In this document: positions 37,328-46,692 of the stretch, one piece after another
How the letters are laid out: each line of letters begins with the position of its first letter
Numbering within the stretch: the first letter of the stretch is position 1
From: Aureispira sp. CCB-QB1
GTDB taxonomy: Bacteria > Bacteroidota > Bacteroidia > Chitinophagales > Saprospiraceae
Direction of reading: 5' to 3'
DNA: 64,000 nt
NCBI GenBank assembly: GCA_945870185.1
Contig: CAMBRK010000012.1
Location: 19,876-83,875 of the forward strand
Notes under the pieces: generated by a model
What the model was told of the DNA's origin: nothing
Databases searched by the model: none
Seen by the model: the letters and a program-made list of their open reading frames with translations, nothing else
Position numbers and translations under genes: made by a program

Positions 37328-40300
37328 ATGAACACCAACCAAATAAAATCCTTCGCCCAAAAAGCCCGTATCATCCTCCTCACAGGCGTAGAGTCCAGAT
37401 TGCGATATTGGGGCTTTAAGGGATCAGGTGGCCATAGCCAGGCACCCGAAGCAGTCAACGGTGGTTATACCTATGTTGGGCAAGTTTATGACGACCCTAC
37501 CGTACCATCCAAATGGCGACAGATAGCAGATAGATGCACATCAGCGCAATCCTATGCCGATATCAAAGAAGATGCCGCTTATACATGGTTCAATAGATTA
37601 ATGGTTCTTCGTATTCTGGAAGCCAATGGCTACATAACACCTACCTTAGCTTTTGTACCCGGTACCCAGATACCATACATCCTTCAGCAGGCCAAACTCG
37701 GTCAACACAACCTGACTAACACAGCACTCAAAACCAAACTCACCACCTTCCTTACGGAGCATCAGGACGAGCAGGCCCTGAGTCTGTTACTCATGCATAC
37801 GTTCAATACGATGCCCGTATTGCGCGCCATCTTTGGCGATGTCAGTGCCTACATGGATCTGTTATTGCCTGTCAATATCCTAGCAGCGGATGGACTCTTA
37901 GCCATGATCAATGACCCGAATGCCATCGATCCATCTGCCTACCACGAGGTAGAACTCATAGGATGGCTCTATCAGTTCTATATATCAGACAAAAAGGATG
38001 AAGTATTCGCAGGCTTCAAAGCCAATAAAAAAGCACGGGCAGAAGATATACCCGCTGCTACACAGATATTTACACCCAAATGGATCGTCCGCTACATGGT
38101 AGAGAATACCCTGGGCAAACTATATCTGGACATGGAGCATAACTCCAAACTGGAGCAAGGTATGAAATACCTGGTCAAAAGCCCCTCACATGAAAGTGAG
38201 TCGACGGTGAGTCCCATTACGTCGATGATCAATCTCACCCTCATAGATCCTGCATCAGGTTCAGGCCACATCCTGGTAGTAGGTTTTGAGCTACTGATGG
38301 AGATGTACCTGGAGCAAGGATATACACGCAAGGCAGCGGTCATCAGTATATTGCAACACAACTTATATGGTCTCGACATCGATGATCGGGCAGCACAGTT
38401 GGCTCGACTAGCCGTATTGCTCAAAGCAGCTCAATATTATCCCGACATCCTACAAGAGACTGACCATACCACCGTCCATATTCATGCCTTCCCATCACCG
38501 CAGCACTTCGCAGGCGATGAGATCAAAGGTTTTGTGGGTGTAGATCGCACAGACGTCAGCGATGCCCTGCAGAAGGCCTTAGACTTGCTGTACCATGGTA
38601 AAAACATAGGTTCCGCCTTGCAGCTTAAACTTACTCCTGAGCAACGCACCATCATCGTGGAGCAATATGCTCGATGGACAGAAGATGCGGCATCAGGAAA
38701 GCTCGATGCTTTTGGCGGCCTATTCTGGCAGCGACTGAGACCTTATCTCGATGTACTGATGATCTTGACAAGGCAATATGCGGCAGTGGTGGCCAATCCA
38801 CCTTACATGGGCCAAAAGAATATGAATGCCACCCTTAAAGATTATGTAAATGCTAAATATCCAAAATCAAAATCGGACTTATTTGCAGTATTTATGGAAG
38901 TATGTCTGGCACTCAATACTAAGAATGGTCTGATGGGTATGATCAATCAGCACTCATGGATGTTTTTGTCATCTTTTGAGCAATTAAGAGCAGAAGTGAT
39001 TAATAATTACAGCATTAAGAATATGCTACACCTTGGTCCCCGAACATTTGAAGAGCTGAGTGGTGAAGTAGTACAATCAACTGCTTTTGTATTACAGAAT
39101 GGTAAACCAGAACAAGAATCTGTAGGTACTTACCATCGATTGGTGGATTATAGAAACAATGCCGAAAAGGAAAGTAACTTTTTAGCTGATAATAATGAAT
39201 TTCCATCCATCTCACAAACCAACTTCTCCAAAATACCGGGAAGTCCGATTGCTTATTGGGTAAGTGAGAGTTTTATAGGGCTTTTTCAAGAATATCCTTC
39301 GATTGAAGATGAAGCAAATCCTAGGAAAGGTTTAGTAACCTTAAATGACAATTATTTTTTAAAAAATTGGAGTGAAGTTTCTTTTTCAAATATTGAATTT
39401 AAAGCATCCAAGACATCAATAAAAACCAGTGAAAAAAAATGGGTACCAGTTCAAAAAGGTGGTGGATTTAAAAAGTGGTTTGGTAATAATGATTATTGTA
39501 TTAATTGGGCAAATAATGGTGATGAACTAAAAAAGTACATTATTTCGAAGTATAAAGGAGGGTCTTATACAAAAGAAATTAGAAGTGAAGATAAATATTT
39601 TAGATCCTGCTTATCCTGGTCCGGAATATCAAGCGGATTACCTGGTTTTAGATTTGTACCTGAAGGCCACATATTTAGTTCATCAGGACCATGCGCATTC
39701 CCAAGTATAGAACAACTGGAATATATTTTAGCTCTGCTTAATTCTAGAGTCTCTCAAAAAATACTTGAAGTTTTGGCACCGACTCTCAGTATACTTTCAG
39801 GGCACATTTCAAAAATTCCCGCAATTCCTAGTGATAATAAAATGATATTTTCATTATCTAAAGCTGCAATATATATATCAAAACAAGATTGGGACTCTCG
39901 AGAAAATTCATGGGATTTTGAGCACAGTCCATTAATAAATAGTACATCCACCTTAGCCAGTGGATACCAGAAATGGCAGGCACAAGTGACCGATGACTTC
40001 TTCCAGCTTCACGCCAATGAAGAAGAACTCAATCGTATCTTCATAGACATTTATGGCCTACAAGATGAGCTTACCCCGGTAGTAGCTCTACGGGATATCA
40101 CCATTCTGCAGGATGAGTTAGATAGTAAAGACTTAGACGTCACCGAGCCAGTATTCCGTGCTCATGGCAAAGATGCAGTGACCTTACCGATAAAACGGGA
40201 AGTGGTGATGAGCCAGTTCATCTCCTACTGCATCGGCATCATGATGGGTAGATACAGACTGGACAAGCCGGGTCTCCACATCGCACATCCGAGCCCATCA

Positions 40301-40912
40301 CATGAGGAGCTGGCAGCATATACCTACCACGACCATACGATACAGATAGACGAAGATGCCATCATCCCATTGATGGGTGATGATGGTGCTTTCACAGATG
40401 ATGCCCTGGTCCGTCTGCGTCACCTACTCACAGCGATATGGGGCGAAGACTCACTGACCGAAAACATCAATTTCCTTCAGGACGGCATCAATACCAGCCT
40501 ACACAAATGGCTCACCGAGCAGTTTTGGCCCTATCATTGCGCCATGTACAAAAAGAAACCCATCTATTGGCTCTTTTGCTCTGATCCCAAAAAACCAGCA
40601 AAGTCCGCTTTCCGCGTCCTCGTCTATATGCACCGTATGGATAGATTTACCATACAGACCATCCGCAACAAGTACCTCCATCCACATCAGGAGTACCTCC
40701 AGCATCAGCACGACACCCTACAGCGCAATGAGTCATCCCTCACCACACACGAGATCAAAAAAATGGAAACCATATCAAGACAGATCATCGAATGCCGCCA
40801 GTACGACGACACCCTTAAGCACCTAGCCAATCAGCAGATCACCTTCGACCTAGACGACGGAGTGGACCGCAACATCGCCCTATTCGATGGCATCATCGCC
40901 ACCATCAAATAA
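37328..40912 (+). CDS. pglX: BREX-1 adenine-specific DNA methyltransferase PglX
   Basis: An 1194-aa N6-adenine methyltransferase. Motif I reads DPASGSGH (about residues 310-317) in the SAM-binding segment, and the catalytic motif IV is Asn490-Pro-Pro-Tyr493. The N-terminal helical region and the long C-terminal target-recognition and helical domains match the family length. PglX methylates a non-palindromic host site and is needed for both self-marking and exclusion. The middle part (about 39,100-39,950) is visibly more AT-rich than the flanks. That interval lies in the target-recognition region, which is often exchanged between strains; this explanation is inference. Confidence 0.93.
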   Translation: MNTNQIKSFAQKARIILLTGVESRLRYWGFKGSGGHSQAPEAVNGGYTYVGQVYDDPTVPSKWRQIADRCTSAQSYADIKEDAAYTWFNRLMVLRILEANGYITPTLAFVPGTQIPYILQQAKLGQHNLTNTALKTKLTTFLTEHQDEQALSLLLMHTFNTMPVLRAIFGDVSAYMDLLLPVNILAADGLLAMINDPNAIDPSAYHEVELIGWLYQFYISDKKDEVFAGFKANKKARAEDIPAATQIFTPKWIVRYMVENTLGKLYLDMEHNSKLEQGMKYLVKSPSHESESTVSPITSMINLTLIDPASGSGHILVVGFELLMEMYLEQGYTRKAAVISILQHNLYGLDIDDRAAQLARLAVLLKAAQYYPDILQETDHTTVHIHAFPSPQHFAGDEIKGFVGVDRTDVSDALQKALDLLYHGKNIGSALQLKLTPEQRTIIVEQYARWTEDAASGKLDAFGGLFWQRLRPYLDVLMILTRQYAAVVANPPYMGQKNMNATLKDYVNAKYPKSKSDLFAVFMEVCLALNTKNGLMGMINQHSWMFLSSFEQLRAEVINNYSIKNMLHLGPRTFEELSGEVVQSTAFVLQNGKPEQESVGTYHRLVDYRNNAEKESNFLADNNEFPSISQTNFSKIPGSPIAYWVSESFIGLFQEYPSIEDEANPRKGLVTLNDNYFLKNWSEVSFSNIEFKASKTSIKTSEKKWVPVQKGGGFKKWFGNNDYCINWANNGDELKKYIISKYKGGSYTKEIRSEDKYFRSCLSWSGISSGLPGFRFVPEGHIFSSSGPCAFPSIEQLEYILALLNSRVSQKILEVLAPTLSILSGHISKIPAIPSDNKMIFSLSKAAIYISKQDWDSRENSWDFEHSPLINSTSTLASGYQKWQAQVTDDFFQLHANEEELNRIFIDIYGLQDELTPVVALRDITILQDELDSKDLDVTEPVFRAHGKDAVTLPIKREVVMSQFISYCIGIMMGRYRLDKPGLHIAHPSPSHEELAAYTYHDHTIQIDEDAIIPLMGDDGAFTDDALVRLRHLLTAIWGEDSLTENINFLQDGINTSLHKWLTEQFWPYHCAMYKKKPIYWLFCSDPKKPAKSAFRVLVYMHRMDRFTIQTIRNKYLHPHQEYLQHQHDTLQRNESSLTTHEIKKMETISRQIIECRQYDDTLKHLANQQITFDLDDGVDRNIALFDGIIATIK

Positions 40913-40928
40913 TGGCTGTTTTATTGGC

Positions 40929-41110
40929 GTTTCAATCTCCGATTGAAACCGTCGCAACAAGCGACGAAAAAACAACGCATGTTCATCGCTGTCGCATGTT
41001 TGCAACTTGTGCCTACAAAACCGATGGTCGAAGTTTGTAACTTCGATCCTATATCCCTTCGGTCTGTGACCGAAAACAATGCCTAGCTAGCGCAAGTTTG
41101 TAACTTGTGC
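40929..41110. repeat. Palindromic module cluster between pglX and the AbiH gene
   Basis: Consecutive short hairpins: GTTTCAATC-TCC-GATTGAAAC (40929-40949), CGTCGC/GCGACG (40950-40966), TCGAAGTT-TGT-AACTTCGA (41028-41046), TTCGGTC-TGT-GACCGAA (41058-41074) and CAAGTT-TGT-AACTTG (41093-41107), with ATCCTATATCCC between two of them. All have loops of 2-5 bases. The order and linkers match the other spacer copies. Confidence 0.8.
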
Positions 41111-41181
41111 TTTCATCTACAATAGCACTAAACTTTCTTGCCAATAATTTTATTTAATGAATCACAAAACAATAATCTATC

Positions 41182-42309
41182 ATGCGCACCAATCCCTCAA
41201 CCCCCATTAATCGCCTAATCCTAATCGGAAATGGCTTGGATCTCGCACACAAAATGAAAACCAGCTATGGAGATTTTATATTATGGTATTTCAATGATTG
41301 CCTTACAAAGGCAAAACAAAAATTTGAAAGTGGTATTTACCAATCTAATGCGATGAGTGGAAGAGCAATGGTTTTTGAGAATGATTTAATGACAATACAA
41401 TTTGAAAGAAATAGTTACCCCACACTAAAAAGTCTTAATTTAACAAATATTGCCGATCTTAAAGCAATTGTGAAATTGACTTCTGAAAACAGGTTTAAAA
41501 ACGATTTAAATATTAATTTTAAGTCTTCATTTTTTAGATCTTTGATTCAAAATTATTGTCATAAAAATTGGGTAGATATAGAAAATCACTACTATGAGAG
41601 TCTGACCAAAATAATTAGTAGCCCAGAAAAAAACACATCAACGGGTCAAAGTAGTTTTCCTAAACTAGAGATACTTAATAAGAACTTTGATATTATCAAA
41701 AAGGCTTTAGAATCCTACTTAACAACATTGCATAATCCTAATCTGATTAATGACCTTCTGGATTTAATTTATGAAAGGCCAATAGATTCATCTCACTTGG
41801 TTAATGGTAGTCATGATTTAGGTAACACCTTGTTTCTTAATTTCAATTACACATCCACACCTGAGTTTTACAAAAATGAAAATACCGATATCATCTACAT
41901 ACATGGTAAGCTAAATGATAAAAATAACCCCATCATTTTCGGATATGGCGATGAACATGACGAATCTTACACCATATTAGAAAAAGCCAATAATCCAGAA
42001 GTATTTACACACATTAAGTCCTTTGACTACTTCAAAACCAACAACTATAGTAGGTTTTTATCCTTCTTAGAGTCTCCTTTTGACGTATATATCATGGGCC
42101 ACTCGTGTGGTTTATCTGATCGCACCTTACTAAGCACCATTTTTGAGCATGACAATTGCCGTCTGATCAAAATCTTCTACTATAATAATATGGATAGATA
42201 CCGAGAGACAACCTATGAAATCTCCCGCCACTTCAAAGACAAAGCTGAAATGCGCAGTAAAGTCATAAACTTCTCCGATTGCTCACCCATGCCACAACTT
42301 CCCTCTTAA
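41182..42309 (+). CDS. AbiH-family abortive infection protein
   Basis: A 375-aa protein with the AbiH signature at the N-terminus (RLILIGNGLDLAHKMKTSYGDF), a glycine-rich beta-alpha nucleotide-binding-like start, and the conserved C-terminal block IMGHSCGLSDRTLLSTIF. AbiH was described in Lactococcus as a phage abortive infection protein; its mechanism is unknown. The gene lies between pglX and the AbiE pair and is bounded by palindromic modules on both sides (40,929-41,110 and 42,329-42,347), so it looks like an inserted cargo unit in the BREX operon. Confidence 0.85.
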   Translation: MRTNPSTPINRLILIGNGLDLAHKMKTSYGDFILWYFNDCLTKAKQKFESGIYQSNAMSGRAMVFENDLMTIQFERNSYPTLKSLNLTNIADLKAIVKLTSENRFKNDLNINFKSSFFRSLIQNYCHKNWVDIENHYYESLTKIISSPEKNTSTGQSSFPKLEILNKNFDIIKKALESYLTTLHNPNLINDLLDLIYERPIDSSHLVNGSHDLGNTLFLNFNYTSTPEFYKNENTDIIYIHGKLNDKNNPIIFGYGDEHDESYTILEKANNPEVFTHIKSFDYFKTNNYSRFLSFLESPFDVYIMGHSCGLSDRTLLSTIFEHDNCRLIKIFYYNNMDRYRETTYEISRHFKDKAEMRSKVINFSDCSPMPQLPS

Positions 42310-42328
42310 TGGCGTTTCCCTATTGGCA

Positions 42329-42347
42329 TTTCAATCTCCGATTGAAA
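42329..42347. repeat. Single palindromic module between the AbiH and AbiE genes
   Basis: TTTCAATC-TCC-GATTGAAA, identical to the module at 40930-40948. It lies 20 bases after the AbiH stop. Confidence 0.8.
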
Positions 42348-42474
42348 CCATCCCCTTAATGTGTTTCCAAAACTTGTCATGATTTAGCATGATTTATTTG
42401 GAAATATACAAACGTACTTCCCGTAGTTCTAGGTTATCCTTCCATAATTTTTATATTTTTATCGCTTGTTACTC

Positions 42475-42555
42475 TTGACTAATATTTTAAAACACCTTAT
42501 CTTTGTTCACAAATTTAAACCGTTCACGTTTCGTGTACATAAAAAATAAGTGAAC
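42475..42555 (+). promoter_or_regulatory. AbiE operon promoter with candidate AbiEi operator
   Basis: TTG (42475-42477) and TATCTTTG (42498-42505) are 20 bases apart. Downstream come two GTTCAC copies (42505-42510 and 42522-42527) and one inverted copy GTGAAC (42550-42555) just before the ATG. AbiEi antitoxins are known to repress their own promoter through repeats of this kind, so these are candidate binding sites. Confidence 0.6.
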
Positions 42556-43569
42556 ATGACAGATCAAGCAATAATGGATGCCGCAATTTTAAATGTTAAA
42601 AACATTTTGAATATAGATATTCAATGGGTAGAAAAAGAAACCAAACATGGTGGTTTAATGTATGATGGGACTATTAAATTTGAAATAGACAACACTAAAA
42701 TGGAATGCATCATTGAAGTAAAGAGAGAACTTAGAACACATCAATTAGATCATATTGAAAAACTTAGGAATAATGTCAATACTACATTTATACTGGTAGC
42801 TTATCGATTGACTTTTGAAATGAAAATGGAGTTACGCAAGAGAAATATAGCATACATCGAAGCCAATGGTAACCTATATATCAAGAAAGGGAAGATTTTT
42901 ATGTTTGTAGATGGACAAACACCCATTAAAGCTGTTAGCGAAAATACCAACAGAGCATTTACAAAAACAGGACTCAAGGTCATTTTCCATCTGCTTATCA
43001 TGGAAGACTTAATAAATAAACCTTACCGGGAAATCGCGGTCACCACAGACGTTGCTTTAGGCAATATAAATTATGTATTTACCGGCCTCAAAGATATGGG
43101 ATACATCCTTCAGCTCACTAACGATAAATTTAAACTTACAAACAAAAAGGAATTATTAGAAAGATGGCTTACAGGATATGCCGAAAAATTAAAACCAGCA
43201 TTATTCAAAGGCACGTTTGCTTTTAACACGGAATTGGCAACTAAAAATTGGAAGGAAATAGAATTTAAAGAAGATAAAACTTTTTGGGCAGGCGAACCGG
43301 GAGGAGATTTAATGACCAACCACTTAAGACCTGAATTATTTACTATCTTTACTGCCGAAAAACCGCACGAACTTATGATAAATTACAAACTTGCACCAAA
43401 TGAAAACGGAAAAATAAAAGTATTTCAGAAATTTTGGAATCTATGTGACTTGAATGGCAACACAGCACCACCACTATTGATATATGCAGATTTGATAACC
43501 ACAACAGATAAAAGATGTCAGGAAACCGCCAAAATAATATATGACAAATACATCAAACCAAACCTATAA
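42556..43569 (+). CDS. AbiEi-family antitoxin with a PD-(D/E)XK-like N-terminus
   Basis: 337 aa from the ATG at 42556; a GTG at 42550 is in frame but forms part of a repeated GTTCAC/GTGAAC motif. The N-terminal part has a restriction-nuclease-like pattern: Asp37 in YDGTIKF and Glu54-Val-Lys56 in IIEVKREL. A winged helix-turn-helix follows at about 135-200 (REIAVTTDVALGNINYVFTGLKDMG), then an AbiEi-type C-terminal domain. Known AbiEi proteins neutralise the AbiEii nucleotidyltransferase and repress the operon. Its end overlaps the next gene by 29 bases. Whether the N-terminal fold is catalytic is unknown. Confidence 0.8.
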   Translation: MTDQAIMDAAILNVKNILNIDIQWVEKETKHGGLMYDGTIKFEIDNTKMECIIEVKRELRTHQLDHIEKLRNNVNTTFILVAYRLTFEMKMELRKRNIAYIEANGNLYIKKGKIFMFVDGQTPIKAVSENTNRAFTKTGLKVIFHLLIMEDLINKPYREIAVTTDVALGNINYVFTGLKDMGYILQLTNDKFKLTNKKELLERWLTGYAEKLKPALFKGTFAFNTELATKNWKEIEFKEDKTFWAGEPGGDLMTNHLRPELFTIFTAEKPHELMINYKLAPNENGKIKVFQKFWNLCDLNGNTAPPLLIYADLITTTDKRCQETAKIIYDKYIKPNL

Positions 43570-44392
43570 AGAGCTGGCTATTCCATACTTCAGAGAAGTA
43601 TTTGATGAAATAGATGAAGTACTTTCGGAATTAGGCATTCCTTACTATTTAGTAGGTGTAAGTGCAGTGGCCTTAGAATTACTCAAAAGCAATATAAAAC
43701 CATCCCGCGGTACCAAGGATATTGACTTCGCCATTATGCTTTCTTCAGTGTCACAGTTTGTGGATGTCATAGCATCTTTAGAGCGTAATGGATTCAATAA
43801 AGTAAAGAGTGCTCCTTGTACGATGTATCATGAAAGATATGAAGTAGTGATAGACTTACTACCTTTTGGAGAAGTAGAAGAAAAAGATACTTTTAACTTT
43901 ACAGAAAGACATATAGACCTTCACGTATTGGGATTTAAAGAAGTTTTATCAGAGTCTATCACTATACCAATAGAAGATAAAATTGCTAATATTCCACCCC
44001 TTCACGGCATGATCATTCTGAAACTTGTGGCATGGTTTGACAGACCTGACGAAAGAGATAATGACCTCAGTGACATCCTGCTTATTATCAAATCGCATAG
44101 CGATGTAGCATTTGACGAAATCGTAACAGATCATTATGATACATTTGTTGACAATGAATATAAACCATTACTAGTCTCAGCAAGAGTTTTGGGCAGGAAG
44201 ATTGCACCGTTAATTAAAAAGTCTGAAAGATTGCAAACCAGAATCTTAAAAGTATTGAGTCAAAATACTGAAAACATATCAAATTCGCCAATCGCTGACG
44301 ATTGGAGTAAAAAGAATGATTGGACAATAGAATACGCAATCAACATATTGCTTCATCTCAAACAAGGAATTGAAGAAACCATATTAAAGTAA
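43541..44392 (+). CDS. AbiEii/AbiGii-type nucleotidyltransferase toxin
   Basis: A 283-aa protein with the minimal nucleotidyltransferase motif: YYLVGVSA near residue 35, then RGTKDIDFAI with the metal-binding Asp60 and Asp62, and a further acidic position in VVIDLLPFG. A helical C-terminal region follows. In type IV toxin-antitoxin systems the AbiEii enzyme transfers nucleotides to tRNA and stops growth when the antitoxin is lost. It overlaps the antitoxin gene by 29 bases, which implies coupling. The pair is bounded by palindromic modules. Confidence 0.8.
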   Translation: MTNTSNQTYKELAIPYFREVFDEIDEVLSELGIPYYLVGVSAVALELLKSNIKPSRGTKDIDFAIMLSSVSQFVDVIASLERNGFNKVKSAPCTMYHERYEVVIDLLPFGEVEEKDTFNFTERHIDLHVLGFKEVLSESITIPIEDKIANIPPLHGMIILKLVAWFDRPDERDNDLSDILLIIKSHSDVAFDEIVTDHYDTFVDNEYKPLLVSARVLGRKIAPLIKKSERLQTRILKVLSQNTENISNSPIADDWSKKNDWTIEYAINILLHLKQGIEETILK

Positions 44393-44416
44393 TCTACCCC
44401 AATAAAACTTCCTTGG

Positions 44417-44505
44417 ATGGCGCAAGTTTGCGAGCTGTGCCCAAGCCTAAACCGATGATCGAAGTTTGTAACTTCGATCCTATATCCCTTAGGCCTATGA
44501 CCTAA
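44417..44505. repeat. Palindromic module cluster between the AbiE and TIGR04255 units
   Basis: A degraded GCGCAAGTTTGCGAGCTGTG (44420-44439) and TCGAAGTT-TGT-AACTTCGA (44459-44477) are followed by ATCCTATATCCC. TTAGG ... CCTAA (44489-44505) takes the place of the TTCGGTC palindrome. Spacing and linkers match the cluster at 41.0 kb, but the last stem has changed on both arms. Confidence 0.78.
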
Positions 44506-44664
44506 CACAACAATACACGTTTTATACCCAAAGGCAACAAATTATCACATTTCATTATCCCTTCTTTGAAAATAATTTTAATTTTCTGCCATTTTTAAAA
44601 CAATTATATAGAATAATTACGTTATAATTGCACCACTTAAGATGTTAACACCATCATTAGACGT

Positions 44665-45387
44665 ATGAAACACCCAGTTAAAATATCGCCAGACCACCTC
44701 AAGGAAACGATTGTGGAAATAAGATATACTTCCAAAGTTCCTTTTGAAGTGGCAATTGGCCTTTTTTTTTCCAAACTTGACGATTCTTATACTTATTCAG
44801 GCTTAGGCTCCAAATTGCCTTCTGATGTGGAGAATATTAAAAAGATTACTTTTAGATTAGAACCTGGTTGTATATTTTACAATGACAAAATCCGGGTAGA
44901 ATGTCTTAAAAATAAGTTTATATTCAATGCAACTAACATTTCTGAAGAGGGACCAGATTATCCAGGTTGGTCTATTTACAGTCAAGAAATTAGCAAAATA
45001 TTATCTAATTTTGAATCAGCAGATGTGATTCAAAATTACAAGTGGGTAGGACTTAGATATATTAGTGAATATCCTGATATGAGTTTACAGGATATTTCCT
45101 ATTTCACACAATCCACGACAGTACCAGACGGGTTGCGACCCACAAATTTTCAATCAAGACAAGAATATTTAAAAGGAAATTGCAGAATCATATTAGGCCT
45201 TAACCAAAATGAAACAGATGGCAAAGTGGTATCATTAATAGATATCGATGTAATTAAAGATTTGATTAATACCAAATCATTAGCAGAGCTTATTGATATT
45301 CTAAACACAAATCACGATCTTCAAAAAGACGTATTCTTTACCTTACTTAATAAGACCTATTTTAGTACACTAAAAGTCGATATGTAA
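44665..45387 (+). CDS. TIGR04255-family protein
   Basis: A 240-aa protein whose start resembles the TIGR04255 family: a PDHLKETIVEIRYT segment, a beta/alpha alternation, and a closing segment in which the last 40 residues are helical. The family is found scattered in bacterial genomes, often near phage-defence genes; no activity is established. It begins a tight operon: three bases separate it from the next gene, and three more separate that one from the third. The unit is bounded by palindromic modules and lies inside the BREX locus. I infer a defence-related role. Confidence 0.65.
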   Translation: MKHPVKISPDHLKETIVEIRYTSKVPFEVAIGLFFSKLDDSYTYSGLGSKLPSDVENIKKITFRLEPGCIFYNDKIRVECLKNKFIFNATNISEEGPDYPGWSIYSQEISKILSNFESADVIQNYKWVGLRYISEYPDMSLQDISYFTQSTTVPDGLRPTNFQSRQEYLKGNCRIILGLNQNETDGKVVSLIDIDVIKDLINTKSLAELIDILNTNHDLQKDVFFTLLNKTYFSTLKVDM

Positions 45388-45390
45388 ACT

Positions 45391-45858
45391 ATGGCCACAT
45401 TAGAAAGAGAAATTAGAAGATCAAATACAAGATTATTTAGAGCAAGTCATAAAGATATAGCAAATCTTTCATTCTCTATTTATAATAGTATTGTGTCCTC
45501 AGTGCAAGTACAAACAGACAAATCTAAAAATTTTGGTTTATTCCCTATACAAATTTCTGTTCATAAGGAATCATCAATTTTACAATCAAAAGGTTACCAT
45601 AGGTTACTAGATTTAATCATTTCGTTAGAACCAGAAGCATACAGTACAGCCATAGTTGAGAATAACTCCTGTATTCACATGGTAGCCAAAAAAGGGGAAT
45701 ACACCTATCATTTTGATTTGTACGAAGATGAATTCAAAAATCCCGATCCTGAAATTGTATTTAATCCATTCTGGGGTGATAAAAAGCTCAAAGCTAGGAT
45801 GGACAACCTATCTGAAATTGAGTATTTGCTAAATACTGATGTAGAAATATTTGCATAA
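45391..45858 (+). CDS. Unknown protein, middle gene of the TIGR04255 operon
   Basis: A 155-aa soluble protein with a basic N-terminus (REIRRSNTRLFRASH), a likely beta-rich centre and an acidic C-terminus (YEDEFKNPDPEIVFN). No signal peptide, membrane segment or catalytic motif is visible, and I recognise no family. It starts three bases after the TIGR04255 stop and ends three bases before the third gene, so the three are almost certainly translated from one transcript and probably work together. Confidence 0.6.
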   Translation: MATLEREIRRSNTRLFRASHKDIANLSFSIYNSIVSSVQVQTDKSKNFGLFPIQISVHKESSILQSKGYHRLLDLIISLEPEAYSTAIVENNSCIHMVAKKGEYTYHFDLYEDEFKNPDPEIVFNPFWGDKKLKARMDNLSEIEYLLNTDVEIFA

Positions 45859-45861
45859 TCT

Positions 45862-46473
45862 ATGCCTTATCCTATTGAAATTTTACCTCAAACCGGATAT
45901 AAATTGATTGTTTGCAATTTACTTCCATTTCATCTGACGCGCTACACAAACACCAAAGATATCATTGATGAAACTGGTTTAATAAGTTCAGCTTCAATAG
46001 TTTCACCCAAAGAAGGTATCATGGATTTATCATTAAGTTTATTGGGAGTATTTAAGTATGAGCATAATTTGATAACCCTCACATATGATGGTAAACTAGA
46101 TTACAATCATATGTGTGCTCCTGATTTAACCGTAAAAATTCCAGAAGAGACTAAACATTATATCATAAATCATGATAGATCGTGGTGGTCTTTATCAATT
46201 CAACTATTAATGGAACAAGAATATGATTGTTTATATAAGGATAAAAAAATAAAATTTATTCCCATCATTATCCACACACCAATGATGTGGAACTACTGGC
46301 ATTTCTCTTTAACTTGGGAATTTTCAAATTTTGATATTGAAACTATAGAATCGGTCACGCAAAAGAAAAAATTCAAAGAGATCATGGCTTCATCTGCAAG
46401 GTCAGCTATACAACAATATGCTAAATCCGGTGAAATCTCGTTTACCATTATTGATGAAAACGAATATAAATAA
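45862..46473 (+). CDS. Unknown protein, third gene of the TIGR04255 operon
   Basis: A 203-aa soluble protein rich in aromatic residues, with clusters such as HDRSWWSLSIQLL and TPMMWNYWHFSLTWEF in the centre and a Lys/Ser-rich C-terminus. No known domain, signal peptide or membrane segment is apparent. The His/Trp-rich core may form a beta-sandwich, but that is a guess. Position as the last gene of a three-gene unit, followed by a palindromic module cluster and then pglZ, is the main functional clue. Confidence 0.6.
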   Translation: MPYPIEILPQTGYKLIVCNLLPFHLTRYTNTKDIIDETGLISSASIVSPKEGIMDLSLSLLGVFKYEHNLITLTYDGKLDYNHMCAPDLTVKIPEETKHYIINHDRSWWSLSIQLLMEQEYDCLYKDKKIKFIPIIIHTPMMWNYWHFSLTWEFSNFDIETIESVTQKKKFKEIMASSARSAIQQYAKSGEISFTIIDENEYK

Positions 46474-46483
46474 CATTTTCAAG

Positions 46484-46692
46484 CCGGCGTAAGTTTGCAA
46501 CTTGTGCCCAACTATCGTTGAACGAAGTTAGTAACTTCGATCCTTTATCTCCCTGCTAGCCCGATGCTGGCGCAAGTTTGTAACTTGTGCCCAAGCCTAA
46601 ACCTATCGTCGAAGTCTCCAGACTTCGATGCTATATCCATTCGGTCTCTGACCGAATATCCGAAGCTAACCCAAGTTTGAAACTTGTACATA
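46484..46692. repeat. Palindromic module cluster between the TIGR04255 unit and pglZ
   Basis: Two concatenated copies. GTAAGTTTGCAACTTGTGC (46489-46507) and CGAAGTT-AGT-AACTTCG (46523-46539) are followed by CAAGTT-TGT-AACTTG (46573-46587). Then come the perfect TCGAAGTCT-CC-AGACTTCGA (46609-46628), ATTCGGTC-TCT-GACCGAAT (46639-46657) and CAAGTTT-GA-AACTTG (46672-46686). Stem sequences differ from other copies, but each remains self-complementary. Confidence 0.8.

Noticed and set aside
40929..42350. A CRISPR array, suggested by the CRISPR-like palindrome TTTCAATCTCCGATTGAAA at several sites.
   Set aside because: The copies are 1.4 kb or more apart with genes between them. There are no regular 30-40 base spacers and no cas genes.
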